Shown here: positions 43,052 to 50,808 of the stretch, one piece after another | Layout of the letters: each line of letters opens with the position of its first letter | Position numbering within the stretch: the first letter of the stretch is position 1 | From: Reyranella aquatilis | GTDB taxonomy: Bacteria > Pseudomonadota > Alphaproteobacteria > Reyranellales > Reyranellaceae | DNA: 64,000 bases | NCBI RefSeq assembly: GCF_020880995.1 | Contig: NZ_JAJISD010000008.1 | Span: 233,514 to 297,513, forward strand | Direction: 5' to 3' | Made by a program: the position numbers and the translations under genes | Notes under the pieces: model-generated | Database searches by the model: none | Seen by the model: only the letters and a program-made list of their open reading frames with translations | Told to the model about the DNA's origin: nothing

Positions 43052-43901
43052 GGTGGTTGGGGCTCCAGCGCAGCAGATAGTTGCCGATCGTCACGACCAC
43101 GCGGTCCGAGATGTAGCCGGCGAGGCCGATCACGATCATGCCGCAGATCACCAGTTCGGTACGCGACAGGGTGCGGCCGTCCATGATCACGGCTCCCAGT
43201 CCCTGCGGCACGCCGGTCATCTCGCCGACGACGATGACGAACCAAGCAAGGCCGAGCCCGAGCCGCAGGCCGGTGAAGATCGAGGGCGCGGCGGCCGGCA
43301 GCACCACCTTGTAGAACTGCGCATTGCCGCGGCAGCCCAGCATCGACGCGGCCTCGAACAGCTTTGGGTCGACCGAGCGCACGCCGAAGATCGTGTTCAA
43401 CAGGATCGGATAAAAGGCGCCGAGGCAGACCAGCGCGAACGCCGACTTAGCCCCGAGGCCGAACAGGATCATCGACAGCGGCAACCAGGCCGTCACCGGG
43501 ATGGGCCGCATCACCTGCAGGAACGGGTCGAGCAGCATCCGGGCCGTCGGAACGCGGCCGATCAGGACGCCGATCGGCAGCGCAAACAGGGCCGCCAGCG
43601 CGAAGCCGCCATATACACGGCTCATCGAGGCCAGCAGGTGTGTGGTCAGCGTCGCGGAGTAGGCATCGTCGTAGATGCCGCCCGCGGCGAAGTCGACCAT
43701 GTACTCGGCGACCTGGTAGGGCGTCGGGATCAGCCGCGTCCATTGCTGCGTCGTCGCCACCTGCCAGAAGGCCAGCAGGAGCAGCGGCACGATCAGCGCC
43801 AGCACCGTGGGCTTGAAGCGTTTCCAGGTTGAGTTCGCACCCGAGCGCGGCGCGACGGCGGCGGGTGCCGCCGCCGGGGACGCTGTCTCGACGATCGCCA
43901 T
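43044..43901 (-). CDS. ABC transporter permease (SsuC/TauC-like)
   Basis: A 285-residue membrane protein with about six helices. The ATPase-docking EAA-type loop reads EAASMLGCRGNAQFYKVVLP, followed by AAPSIFTGLRLGLG. It forms the homodimeric channel for the substrate delivered by the receptor encoded 27 bases upstream. Overlaps the ATPase gene by 8 bases. Confidence 0.9.
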   Translation of the reverse strand: MAIVETASPAAAPAAVAPRSGANSTWKRFKPTVLALIVPLLLLAFWQVATTQQWTRLIPTPYQVAEYMVDFAAGGIYDDAYSATLTTHLLASMSRVYGGFALAALFALPIGVLIGRVPTARMLLDPFLQVMRPIPVTAWLPLSMILFGLGAKSAFALVCLGAFYPILLNTIFGVRSVDPKLFEAASMLGCRGNAQFYKVVLPAAAPSIFTGLRLGLGLAWFVIVVGEMTGVPQGLGAVIMDGRTLSRTELVICGMIVIGLAGYISDRVVVTIGNYLLRWSPNHHG

Positions 43902-43928
43902 GCGCTGCGCTCCGCCTTCGCCTGCCGG

Positions 43929-44888
43929 TTAGCTGGCGATCTCGTTCGAGAACTTCGGGTTGAGGAAGGTGTCGAACTTCGGCAGGGCGCGGATCTGCTT
44001 CAGTTCGAGCATGTGCTGGGCATAGGTCTTGGCCTGGCCCTGCACCTTGTCGTCGAGCTTCCAGACATACTCGACATTGTCGGCGCCGAGCGCCTGCTCG
44101 ACCGCGGCGCGGTTGGCGCCGAGCTTCTGCACCGTCATGTCGACCACGGCCGGCTTGTTCGCCGACATGAACTCCACCGCCTGGCGGTGGGTCTTCAGGA
44201 CCGTGCGGATCATGTCGGGGTTCTTGCCGACGGTCTCCTCGTTGGTGCCGATGATCATGTTCAGGCCGCCCATGGCGGTGCCGTAGGGATATTCGACGAG
44301 CTGGCCGGCGCCGGAGGTGATCGAGAGCGCCGGGCCCGGCTCGGCGCCGACATAGGCGTCGATGTCGCCGCGCGAGAGCATCGCCGGCATCTCGCCGAAC
44401 GGCACGCGCACCGACGTGATGTCCTTGAGCGTCAGACCTTCCATCCGCATGCGCTCGAGGATGAACACTTCCTGGGTGGAACCGGGCCAGATGCCGACCT
44501 TCTTGCCCTTCAGGTCCTTGATCGTCTTCACGTCGGAGCCGGCCTTGGAAATCACGCCCATGCCGCGGTTGGACATTGCGCCCACCACGACGACCGGTTC
44601 GCCGGCGGCGGCGCCCAGGATGCCGGCGGCGATGCCGAACGTACCGAGGTCGACCGACTTGGTGACCACCGCGTTCTTGCAGTCGGTCGGGCTGTCGAAG
44701 GTGATGATCTCGATCTTCAGGCCCGCCGGCGCGAACTTCTCGTAGAAGTGAGGCGGCATCGAATGGACGAGGCGCAGCGCGCCCATCTTGACCGTCTGCC
44801 CGCCTTGCGCGCGCAGGATGGACGGCGCGGCCAGGGTTCCCATGGCGGCAAGGCTGGCCCCGGCCAGCAGACGACGACGATTGATCAT
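43929..44888 (-). CDS. ABC transporter substrate-binding protein (NMT1/SsuA-like)
   Basis: A 319-residue receptor with a twin-arginine signal (MINRRRLLAGASLAAMGTLA, cleavage near SILRAQ). The body has LKGKKVGIWPGSTQEV and FGEMPAMLSRGDIDAYVG, typical of the NMT1/SsuA family binding sulfonates, nitrate, pyrimidines or aromatic acids. GGGAGG lies about 7 bases before ATG 44888. First gene of the ABC operon. Ligand not determinable. Confidence 0.9.
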   Translation of the reverse strand: MINRRRLLAGASLAAMGTLAAPSILRAQGGQTVKMGALRLVHSMPPHFYEKFAPAGLKIEIITFDSPTDCKNAVVTKSVDLGTFGIAAGILGAAAGEPVVVVGAMSNRGMGVISKAGSDVKTIKDLKGKKVGIWPGSTQEVFILERMRMEGLTLKDITSVRVPFGEMPAMLSRGDIDAYVGAEPGPALSITSGAGQLVEYPYGTAMGGLNMIIGTNEETVGKNPDMIRTVLKTHRQAVEFMSANKPAVVDMTVQKLGANRAAVEQALGADNVEYVWKLDDKVQGQAKTYAQHMLELKQIRALPKFDTFLNPKFSNEIAS

Positions 44889-44996
44889 GAATTGCCTCCC
44901 AAGCAGTTCCCTTGGAAGGCAACAAGCGTGCCAATCGTGTTGCTGCCCCTTCAAAGGGCAGGTGCCGCGGAGGAGCGGAGGGGGCATGACCCCATC

Positions 44997-45015
44997 GCCC
45001 TCGTGAGACGAGGGC
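44997..45015. repeat. short perfect hairpin
   Basis: Stem GCCCTCGT, loop GAG, stem ACGAGGGC. First of two adjacent hairpins between the gamma-glutamyltransferase and ABC receptor genes. Confidence 0.6.
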
Positions 45016-45016
45016 G

Positions 45017-45047
45017 CTTCCCCTTTGCGCAATCCGCAAAGGGGAAG
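45017..45047. repeat. 13-bp stem hairpin, possible terminator or REP part
   Basis: Stem CTTCCCCTTTGCG (45017-45029), loop CAATC, stem CGCAAAGGGGAAG (45035-45047), perfect. It lies 13 bases past the end of the gamma-glutamyltransferase gene's stop on the upstream side of the ABC operon. With the neighbouring hairpin it looks like part of a repeated intergenic element; terminator action for a minus-strand gene upstream is not evident. Confidence 0.55.
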
Positions 45048-45059
45048 AGCTTGAGGCCG

Positions 45060-46658
45060 TTAGAATCCGACCGCAGCGCCGTCGCGGCGGCTCTCGGAGG
45101 CGCCGAGATAGGCACCGCCTTCGGGGAAGCGCCAGATGATCTGGCTCGATCCGAAGTCGAAGCTCGGCATCTTCGTCCGCGTCAGGCGATGGCCGCGGCT
45201 CTCCAGCCCGTCGAGCGTGCCCTGCGGCATGTGCTCTTCCGTCCAGACCGTGCCGTCGGTCTCGTGCACGCGCCAGCGCGGCGCGTCGATCGCGGCCTGC
45301 GGGTTCTGGCCATAGTCGATCATGCGCGAGAAGACCTGCATGTGGCCCTGCGGCTGCATGGCGCCGCCCATCAGGCCGAATGTCGCCACCGGCCGGCCAT
45401 CCTTTGTGATGAAAGCCGGGATGATCGTGTGGAAGGGACGCTTGTTCGGCCCGACCTCGTTGGGATGTCCCTTGGTTGTGACGAAGCCGGTGCCGCGGTT
45501 CTGCAAGGCAATGCCGGTGCCGGGCACCACGATACCCGAGCCGAAGCCGGTGTAGTTGGACTGGATCAGCGACACCATCATGCCCGAGGCGTCGGCCGTG
45601 CCGAGATAGATCGTGCCGCCGTCCTTGGGCGTGCCGGGACCGAAATCCTTGGCCTTCTTCGGATCGATCAGCTTGGCGCGGCTCTTCAGGTAGGCCTTGT
45701 CCAGCATCTGTGCCGGTGTCACTTCCATGAAGCGCGGGTCGGCGACGTATCGGTAGATGTCGGCGAAGGCGAGCTTCATCGCCTCGATGCGCAGATGCGC
45801 GACCTCGGGACCGTCACAGTCGAGGCCGGCCAGCTCGAAGTTCTCGAGGATGCCCAACGCCATGCAGGCCGCGATGCCCTGGCCCGATGGCGGGATCTCG
45901 TGCAGCGTCGTCCCGCGATAGGCGAGTCCGATCGGGTCGACCCAGTCGGGCTTGTGCGCCGCCAGGTCTTCCTTGCGCAGCATGCCGCCGGTCTCGCGGG
46001 CATACTTGTCCATCGCCTCGGCGAGTTCGCCCCGATAGAAGGCCTCGCCCTTGCTCTCGGCGATCTTGGTCAGCGTCTTCGCCTGGTCGGGGAACTTCCA
46101 GAGCTCGCCGGGCTGCGGCGCGCGGCCGTTGGGCAGGAAGGCCTTCACCCAGCTCTCCTGGCCCTTCAGCCGGTCGATCGCGCGGTTCCACTGGTGCGCC
46201 ACCATGTAGGAGACGCGGAAGCCGTCATGGGCGTACTTGATCGCCGGCTCGAACAGGTCGGCGAAGGGCAGCTTGCCGTAGCGCCTGTGCAGTTCCATCC
46301 AGAGCGACACGGCGCCCGGCGTCGTCACGCAGCCCCAGCCGACATGGGGCATCTTGTCGAGGCCGGCATACTTGTCGGGCGTCATCAACGCCGGTGAATG
46401 GCCGTGCGCGTTCAGGCCGACGAGCTGCTTGCCGTCCCACAGGATGCAGAAGGCGTCGGCGCCGATGCCGTTCATCGTGGGCTCGACCACGGTGATGGCG
46501 GCCGCGCTGGCGATCGCCGCATCGACCGCATTGCCGCCCTTGGCCAGCATGCGCAGGCCGGCGGTGGACGCGAGGTGCTGGGACGTGGAGACGACATTCT
46601 CGGCGAAGACCGGCAGCTTCTTGGTCGAATAGGGGAAGTCGTACGTGAAAGACGGCAC
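45060..46658 (-). CDS. gamma-glutamyltransferase family protein
   Basis: A 532-residue N-terminal-nucleophile hydrolase. The autocleavage Thr is T349 in KDGGTIYLGTADASG; the second Thr and His of the usual TTH are Ile and Tyr here. Other blocks: GGNAVDAAIASAAAITVVEP and FGLMGGAMQPQGHMQ. It lacks a signal peptide, unlike periplasmic glutathione-degrading enzymes, so it may be a cytoplasmic gamma-glutamyl amide or acylase-type hydrolase. Same strand as the ABC operon, but 171 hairpin-bearing bases separate them. Confidence 0.85.
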   Translation of the reverse strand: MPSFTYDFPYSTKKLPVFAENVVSTSQHLASTAGLRMLAKGGNAVDAAIASAAAITVVEPTMNGIGADAFCILWDGKQLVGLNAHGHSPALMTPDKYAGLDKMPHVGWGCVTTPGAVSLWMELHRRYGKLPFADLFEPAIKYAHDGFRVSYMVAHQWNRAIDRLKGQESWVKAFLPNGRAPQPGELWKFPDQAKTLTKIAESKGEAFYRGELAEAMDKYARETGGMLRKEDLAAHKPDWVDPIGLAYRGTTLHEIPPSGQGIAACMALGILENFELAGLDCDGPEVAHLRIEAMKLAFADIYRYVADPRFMEVTPAQMLDKAYLKSRAKLIDPKKAKDFGPGTPKDGGTIYLGTADASGMMVSLIQSNYTGFGSGIVVPGTGIALQNRGTGFVTTKGHPNEVGPNKRPFHTIIPAFITKDGRPVATFGLMGGAMQPQGHMQVFSRMIDYGQNPQAAIDAPRWRVHETDGTVWTEEHMPQGTLDGLESRGHRLTRTKMPSFDFGSSQIIWRFPEGGAYLGASESRRDGAAVGF

Positions 46659-46671
46659 CTCGGAATCCTTT

Positions 46672-47256
46672 CTACTTCTTCGAAGCCTTGAGGGCCTCGA
46701 TGCGCGCCACGAAGCGTGGCGTCTGCAGGAACTGGCGATGCTCCGCGGTGCTCTTGCCGAATAGGCGGGAGAAATCGAACACGCCAGAGCCTGCGATCTC
46801 GCCCATCCGCCCGGAGAGCGTCACGCGTTCGCCCAGCCGCAGGGTTTTTAGCGCCGCGACGGTCGCTTCGGAAAGGCCCGGCGGGGGCGCCGCACGGGAT
46901 CGTGTGGAGAAAAAGTCGGTCACCGTGCCGGCAAGGGCGAGTGCCCAGTCATTGAACGCGTAGAGCGAAACCTGACGGCCGATGTCGATGGTGACGCCGG
47001 CGGTCTGGGCATTGCCTTCGATCTTCGTCAGGGTGCCGCACCAGTCCTCGAAGGCGCCGACCTTGCCGGCCAGCGCGATGCTCTGGCGCGCCGCTTCCTC
47101 GACCCGCAACGGGTTGTTGGAGGCGAGGGCGGGCTTGGCCAACTCCTGAAGCCCGTCGAGAAACGCCTTCTGGGCCGGATTGCGCTCGTGGCACGGCCGG
47201 TCGAAGCAGCCGGTCAGCACGAGGCTGGCACCACCGAGCAAAATATTTCTGCGCAA
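46672..47256 (-). CDS. small lipoprotein of unknown function
   Basis: A 194-residue protein with a lipobox: LRRNILLGGASLVLTGC gives lipid attachment at C17. The remainder (AQKAFLDGLQELAKPALASN, VTIDIGRQVSLYAF, TLRLGERVTLSG) matches nothing I recognise. TTG 47256 is chosen because GGAGAGG lies 5 bases before it; the RBS lies inside a hairpin stem (47261-47292), and GTG 47259 is an alternative. It is 13 bases upstream of the gamma-glutamyltransferase gene and so perhaps cotranscribed. Confidence 0.65.
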   Translation of the reverse strand: MRRNILLGGASLVLTGCFDRPCHERNPAQKAFLDGLQELAKPALASNNPLRVEEAARQSIALAGKVGAFEDWCGTLTKIEGNAQTAGVTIDIGRQVSLYAFNDWALALAGTVTDFFSTRSRAAPPPGLSEATVAALKTLRLGERVTLSGRMGEIAGSGVFDFSRLFGKSTAEHRQFLQTPRFVARIEALKASKK

Positions 47257-47260
47257 CACA

Positions 47261-47292
47261 TCCTCTCCGCCCGCGCGAGCGGGGGGAGAGGA
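47261..47292. promoter_or_regulatory. hairpin covering the lipoprotein RBS
   Basis: Stem TCCTCTCC (47261-47268) with GGAGAGGA (47285-47292) and inner CCGC/GCGG pairing. On the minus strand its distal arm is the likely ribosome-binding sequence of the lipoprotein gene, so folding could lower translation. Confidence 0.45.
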
Positions 47293-47358
47293 AGCGACCC
47301 CGCGCGTCAGCGTGGGGGAGGTGAGGTGGGTCATGGGCCGCATCACCCTCTCACCTTA

Positions 47359-47380
47359 CCTCTCCCCCATGGGGGAGAGG
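47359..47380. terminator. perfect palindrome after the acyl-CoA ligase gene
   Basis: A 22-base perfect palindrome with arms CCTCTCCCCCA and TGGGGGAGAGG, 13 bases beyond the stop of the minus-strand acyl-CoA ligase gene. Likely a transcription stop or mRNA-end structure; it resembles the CTCTCC/GGAGAG hairpin at 47261. Confidence 0.5.
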
Positions 47381-47393
47381 AACAAGAGAGCGG

Positions 47394-49118
47394 TCAAGCC
47401 GCCTTTGACTGTGCCTTGGCTCGTTCCTCTTCCTTGAGTTCCTTCTTGGAGAGCTTGCCGACCGGGGTCTTGGGCAGTTCGGGGCGGATCTCGAGGGCGA
47501 CCGGCATCTCGTGCTTGCCGATCTTGCCTTCGAGATGCTTCTTCAGCTCCTCGAAGGTGAGCGACGCGCCGGGCTTCAGCTTGGCGAAGACCTTGGGTGC
47601 TTCCTGGCGATAGGGATCGGGGATGCCGATCACGATCACCTCGTCGACCGCCGGATGCTCATAGACTGCTTCCTCGATCATGCGCGGATAGACGTTGTAG
47701 CCCGAGGAGATGATCAGGTCCTTCGACCGGTCGACCAGGTAGAGCCAGCCGTCCTCGTCCATGTAGCCCATGTCGCCGGTGCGCAGGCCCATCCAGTTGC
47801 TCGACGGATGGCGGAACAGGACCTTGTCGGTCTCCTCCTGCTTCTTCCAGTAGCCCTTCATGACCTGCGGGCCGATGATGCAGACCTCGCCGACATGCTC
47901 CTTGCCGGCCGGCAGGACCTTGCTGCCGTCCTCCATGTCGCGGATCTCGATCACGGTGCCGGGCATCGGCACGCCGCAGGAGCCGACACGACGCACGCTC
48001 TTGTCGACCGGGCAGATCGCGCCGGTCGGCGACGTCTCGGTGAGTCCGTAGCCCTCGATCAGCGTGGCGCCTGTCAGCTTCTCGAAGCTCTGCTGGACTT
48101 CGACGGGCAGCGGCGCGCCGCCCGACATGCAGATCTTGAGGGAGCTGAGATCGAGGCCCTGCGCCTTCGGATGCTTGTTAATCGCGGTGTAGAGCGTCGG
48201 TACGCCCGGCAGGAAGGTCGGCTTCTTTTTCGCCAGATCGTTCACGATCATGTCGATGTCGGGTCGCGGGTAGAGGATGAGCTGGTTGCCGTTGCGCACC
48301 GCGCCCAGCATGATTCCCGACAGCGCATAGATATGAAAGAGCGGCAGCACGCACACGACCTTCTCGGTGCCGGGCGTGGTGTAGGGCACGGTCCAGGCCT
48401 GGCCCTGGCTCATCGCCGCCATCACGCAGCCATGCGTCAGCATCGCGGCCTTCGGGAGGCCGGTCGTGCCGCCGGTGTATTGCAGGATCGCCACCTCGTC
48501 CCACAGATTGTCGCTCGAAGGCTTGTAGGAGAGATACTTGCCGTCGTTGTTCAGCAGGTCCTTGAACGACATGTGCCAGTCGTCGTGCGGCCAGGCCGAG
48601 AGTTCCTTCTTCTTGGCGATCGGATAGAGCCAGTTCTTGGGCCACGGCAGGTAGTCGGCGATCGAACCGACGATCAGCTTCTTCAGCCGCGTCTTGCCGC
48701 GCATCGCGGCCATCTTCGGATAGAGCGCAGCGACGTCCAGCGTCACCAGGATGTCGGTTTCCGAATCGCCGATCTTGAATTCGAGTTCACGCGCGGCATC
48801 GAGCGGCGAGTAGTTGACCACCCGTCCGCCGGCCTTCAGCACGCCGAAGAACGCGATGATGTAGTGCGGCGTGTTCGGCAGGTAGAGGCCGACGTTCACG
48901 CCGGGCTTCACGCCCAGCTTCTGGAAGCCCGCAGCGGCCCGGTCGGAGGCCTCCTTGTAGTCGCGGAACGTCATCACCTTGTCGAGGAAGTCGGTGAAGG
49001 GCCGGTCGCCGAACTTGGCGCAGCTTTCCTCGAAACTCTGGTGGATCGTCATCCGGGGGACGTCGAGTTCCCACTTCACACCCGGCGGGTAGCTTTTCTC
49101 CCAAGCGTAGTCCGACAT
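47394..49118 (-). CDS. long-chain fatty acid-CoA ligase-like (AMP-binding)
   Basis: A 574-residue acyl-CoA synthetase. P-loop YTGGTTGLPKAAM, substrate-site YGLTETSP, the RTGDMGYMDEDGWL hinge region, DRSKDLIISSGYNVYP and the catalytic lysine in LPKTPVGKLSKKEL. It activates a fatty or terpenoid/aryl acid to its CoA thioester with ATP. FadD-like by length and the KLGVKPG/NYSPLDAARELE stretches. It could feed the acyl-CoA pathways in this window; substrate unproven. Confidence 0.88.
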   Translation of the reverse strand: MSDYAWEKSYPPGVKWELDVPRMTIHQSFEESCAKFGDRPFTDFLDKVMTFRDYKEASDRAAAGFQKLGVKPGVNVGLYLPNTPHYIIAFFGVLKAGGRVVNYSPLDAARELEFKIGDSETDILVTLDVAALYPKMAAMRGKTRLKKLIVGSIADYLPWPKNWLYPIAKKKELSAWPHDDWHMSFKDLLNNDGKYLSYKPSSDNLWDEVAILQYTGGTTGLPKAAMLTHGCVMAAMSQGQAWTVPYTTPGTEKVVCVLPLFHIYALSGIMLGAVRNGNQLILYPRPDIDMIVNDLAKKKPTFLPGVPTLYTAINKHPKAQGLDLSSLKICMSGGAPLPVEVQQSFEKLTGATLIEGYGLTETSPTGAICPVDKSVRRVGSCGVPMPGTVIEIRDMEDGSKVLPAGKEHVGEVCIIGPQVMKGYWKKQEETDKVLFRHPSSNWMGLRTGDMGYMDEDGWLYLVDRSKDLIISSGYNVYPRMIEEAVYEHPAVDEVIVIGIPDPYRQEAPKVFAKLKPGASLTFEELKKHLEGKIGKHEMPVALEIRPELPKTPVGKLSKKELKEEERAKAQSKAA

Positions 49119-49166
49119 TGTTTGCTTCCTCCCTGCATCGACTATGCGAGGGGGAGCGGGCGAGGG

Positions 49167-49937
49167 TCAAGAAGTCGGCGGGACGCGATACTCGTACGTG
49201 TAAACCGTGCGGAAGCCTTGCGCCGCGTAGAGCGGGATGGCTGCGGCATTGGTGGCCACCACCTGGAGATACGCTCGTCGTGCACCCCGTTCCCAGGCCC
49301 AGGCATAAAGGCTTTCGGTGACACGCTGCGCCAGCCCCTGACGACGGGCCTCGGGCATCACCAGCACGTCGAACAATCCCATGTGATCGCCCTCGACGGC
49401 GCCGATCGCCATGGCCATCGGCCGGCCCTGATGCTGAACGAAGGCGAAGCCAACCGGCTGTGCAATGGCCTGCAGCATCCTCTGCATGGTCTCGCGATGC
49501 TCCGGCCTGACCGGGCTGTGGGTGACGAAGGCCTCGATCCAGGCCGGGCTCGGCGTGTCGGAAACGACCACCGCGGGATCGGCCTGGAAGCGCTCGTGGA
49601 GAGGACAGACCTGCAGCAGGCTACGTTCGATCGCGCGGTAGCCCCGGTCGGTCAGGAGCGGCGCGATTTCCTGCGGCGCCAGAGGCGTCAGCCGCCAAGC
49701 CGGAACCAGCCCGCGATCGCGATAGGGTGCCTCAAGAGCTCCAATATCAGTTGAGAAATTGGATCCCAACGCATTGATTGAATTCGCTCTTTTTGTATAT
49801 CCGCCGGAGAGCCGAAGCCGCCAGCCGCCGACATCCCGGCTTTCCAACGCGGGCCAGCCATTAAAGGCCAGGGCTTCCAGGCGACGGACTTCATCCAGAG
49901 TCTCAGGGACTTCATCTGGAATATGAGGAGATGACAT
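49167..49937 (-). CDS. GNAT family N-acetyltransferase
   Basis: A 256-residue acetyltransferase. The N-terminal half has GGWRLRLSGGYTKRANSINAL; the catalytic C-terminal GNAT fold shows LFDVLVMPEARRQGLAQRV (motif A) and LQVVATNAAAIPLYAAQGF. The stretch coding about residues 46-66 (49740-49800) is distinctly AT-rich compared with the rest of the window, although the reading frame and family motif are intact. The acceptor is unknown. ATG 49937 is preceded by an AT-rich gap. Confidence 0.8.
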   Translation of the reverse strand: MSSPHIPDEVPETLDEVRRLEALAFNGWPALESRDVGGWRLRLSGGYTKRANSINALGSNFSTDIGALEAPYRDRGLVPAWRLTPLAPQEIAPLLTDRGYRAIERSLLQVCPLHERFQADPAVVVSDTPSPAWIEAFVTHSPVRPEHRETMQRMLQAIAQPVGFAFVQHQGRPMAMAIGAVEGDHMGLFDVLVMPEARRQGLAQRVTESLYAWAWERGARRAYLQVVATNAAAIPLYAAQGFRTVYTYEYRVPPTS

Positions 49938-50081
49938 GAGGCTCGATCCGTGATAATTTAATCTTCAATAATAACAAATATTTATTCTTAAAACTGTAAG
50001 TTACGCATGAAGTCCGACCCCCTCGATGTCGACTTTCGTGTTTGCTGGCGGCCGCTACATCGTTTCCCCTCCACGGTCGAT

Positions 50082-50795
50082 GTGCGGCTGCCAGCAACCC
50101 TTCTGCTCGTCCTGCTCCTCGCCCTCACGCTCGCCGGCTGCGGCGGCGGGGGATCTGGCACGGACGACCGTCCGCCCAGCGACAAGGTCGCCTACACGGC
50201 CTGGAAGGAATGGAGCCGGTTCGGCCGCGCCACCGTCGTCTATGGGGGGCAGGCCAACGGCTACACCAACCGTCACGGCATGACCGAGCGCAGCGAGCCG
50301 CTCTCGAGCCGCGTCGGCGAATATTGGGGCGCCTGCGGGCGGCCGCAGTGGAACGGCACTTCCGACAAGCCCTGGTCGGGCGCCTTCGTCACCTGGGTGA
50401 TGGTCCAGTCGGGCTACAGCGCCTCGCAGTTCCCGCGCGACGGTCGTCACGGCAGCTACCTATCGGCGCTCTACGATCGCGAGCGCGCCTCGCGCAGCGC
50501 ACCGTTCCTGCTGCACGCGCCCAGCGAATACTCGCCCAAGCCCGGCGACCTCGTCTGTTCGGGTTCGGCCGGGCCGACCTGGCGCTACGCCGATCCGCGC
50601 ACCGCCCACCGCCGCATCGACAACACGGCGGCTCATTGCGACATCGTCACCGACGTGCGCGGCGGCTACGTGCACGCGATCGGCGGTAACGTGAAGGACA
50701 GCGTGGCGATGAGCCTCTTTCCCGTCGACTCACGCGGCCGCCTGATGAACGTCTCGGGCCGCCCTTGGCTTCTGGTCGTCGAGAAGCGCGGCTGA
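50082..50795 (+). CDS. DUF2272 lipoprotein, paralogue 1
   Basis: A secreted lipoprotein of 237 residues: VRLPATLLLVLLLALTLAGC gives lipidation at C20. The mature part is DUF2272-like: EWSRFG, RVGEYWGACG, PWSGAFVTWV, FLLHAPSEYSPKPGDLVC, HCDIVTDV and AIGGNVKDSV. The arrangement resembles CHAP/NlpC-type peptidoglycan amidases but with Ser where the catalytic Cys would be. GTG 50082 gives a normal short signal; an ATG at 50007 would add 25 residues before it. A paralogue lies at 52424. Function inferred to be cell-wall related at best. Confidence 0.72.
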   Translation: MRLPATLLLVLLLALTLAGCGGGGSGTDDRPPSDKVAYTAWKEWSRFGRATVVYGGQANGYTNRHGMTERSEPLSSRVGEYWGACGRPQWNGTSDKPWSGAFVTWVMVQSGYSASQFPRDGRHGSYLSALYDRERASRSAPFLLHAPSEYSPKPGDLVCSGSAGPTWRYADPRTAHRRIDNTAAHCDIVTDVRGGYVHAIGGNVKDSVAMSLFPVDSRGRLMNVSGRPWLLVVEKRG

Positions 50796-50808
50796 GCCGC
50801 GGTCCGGC

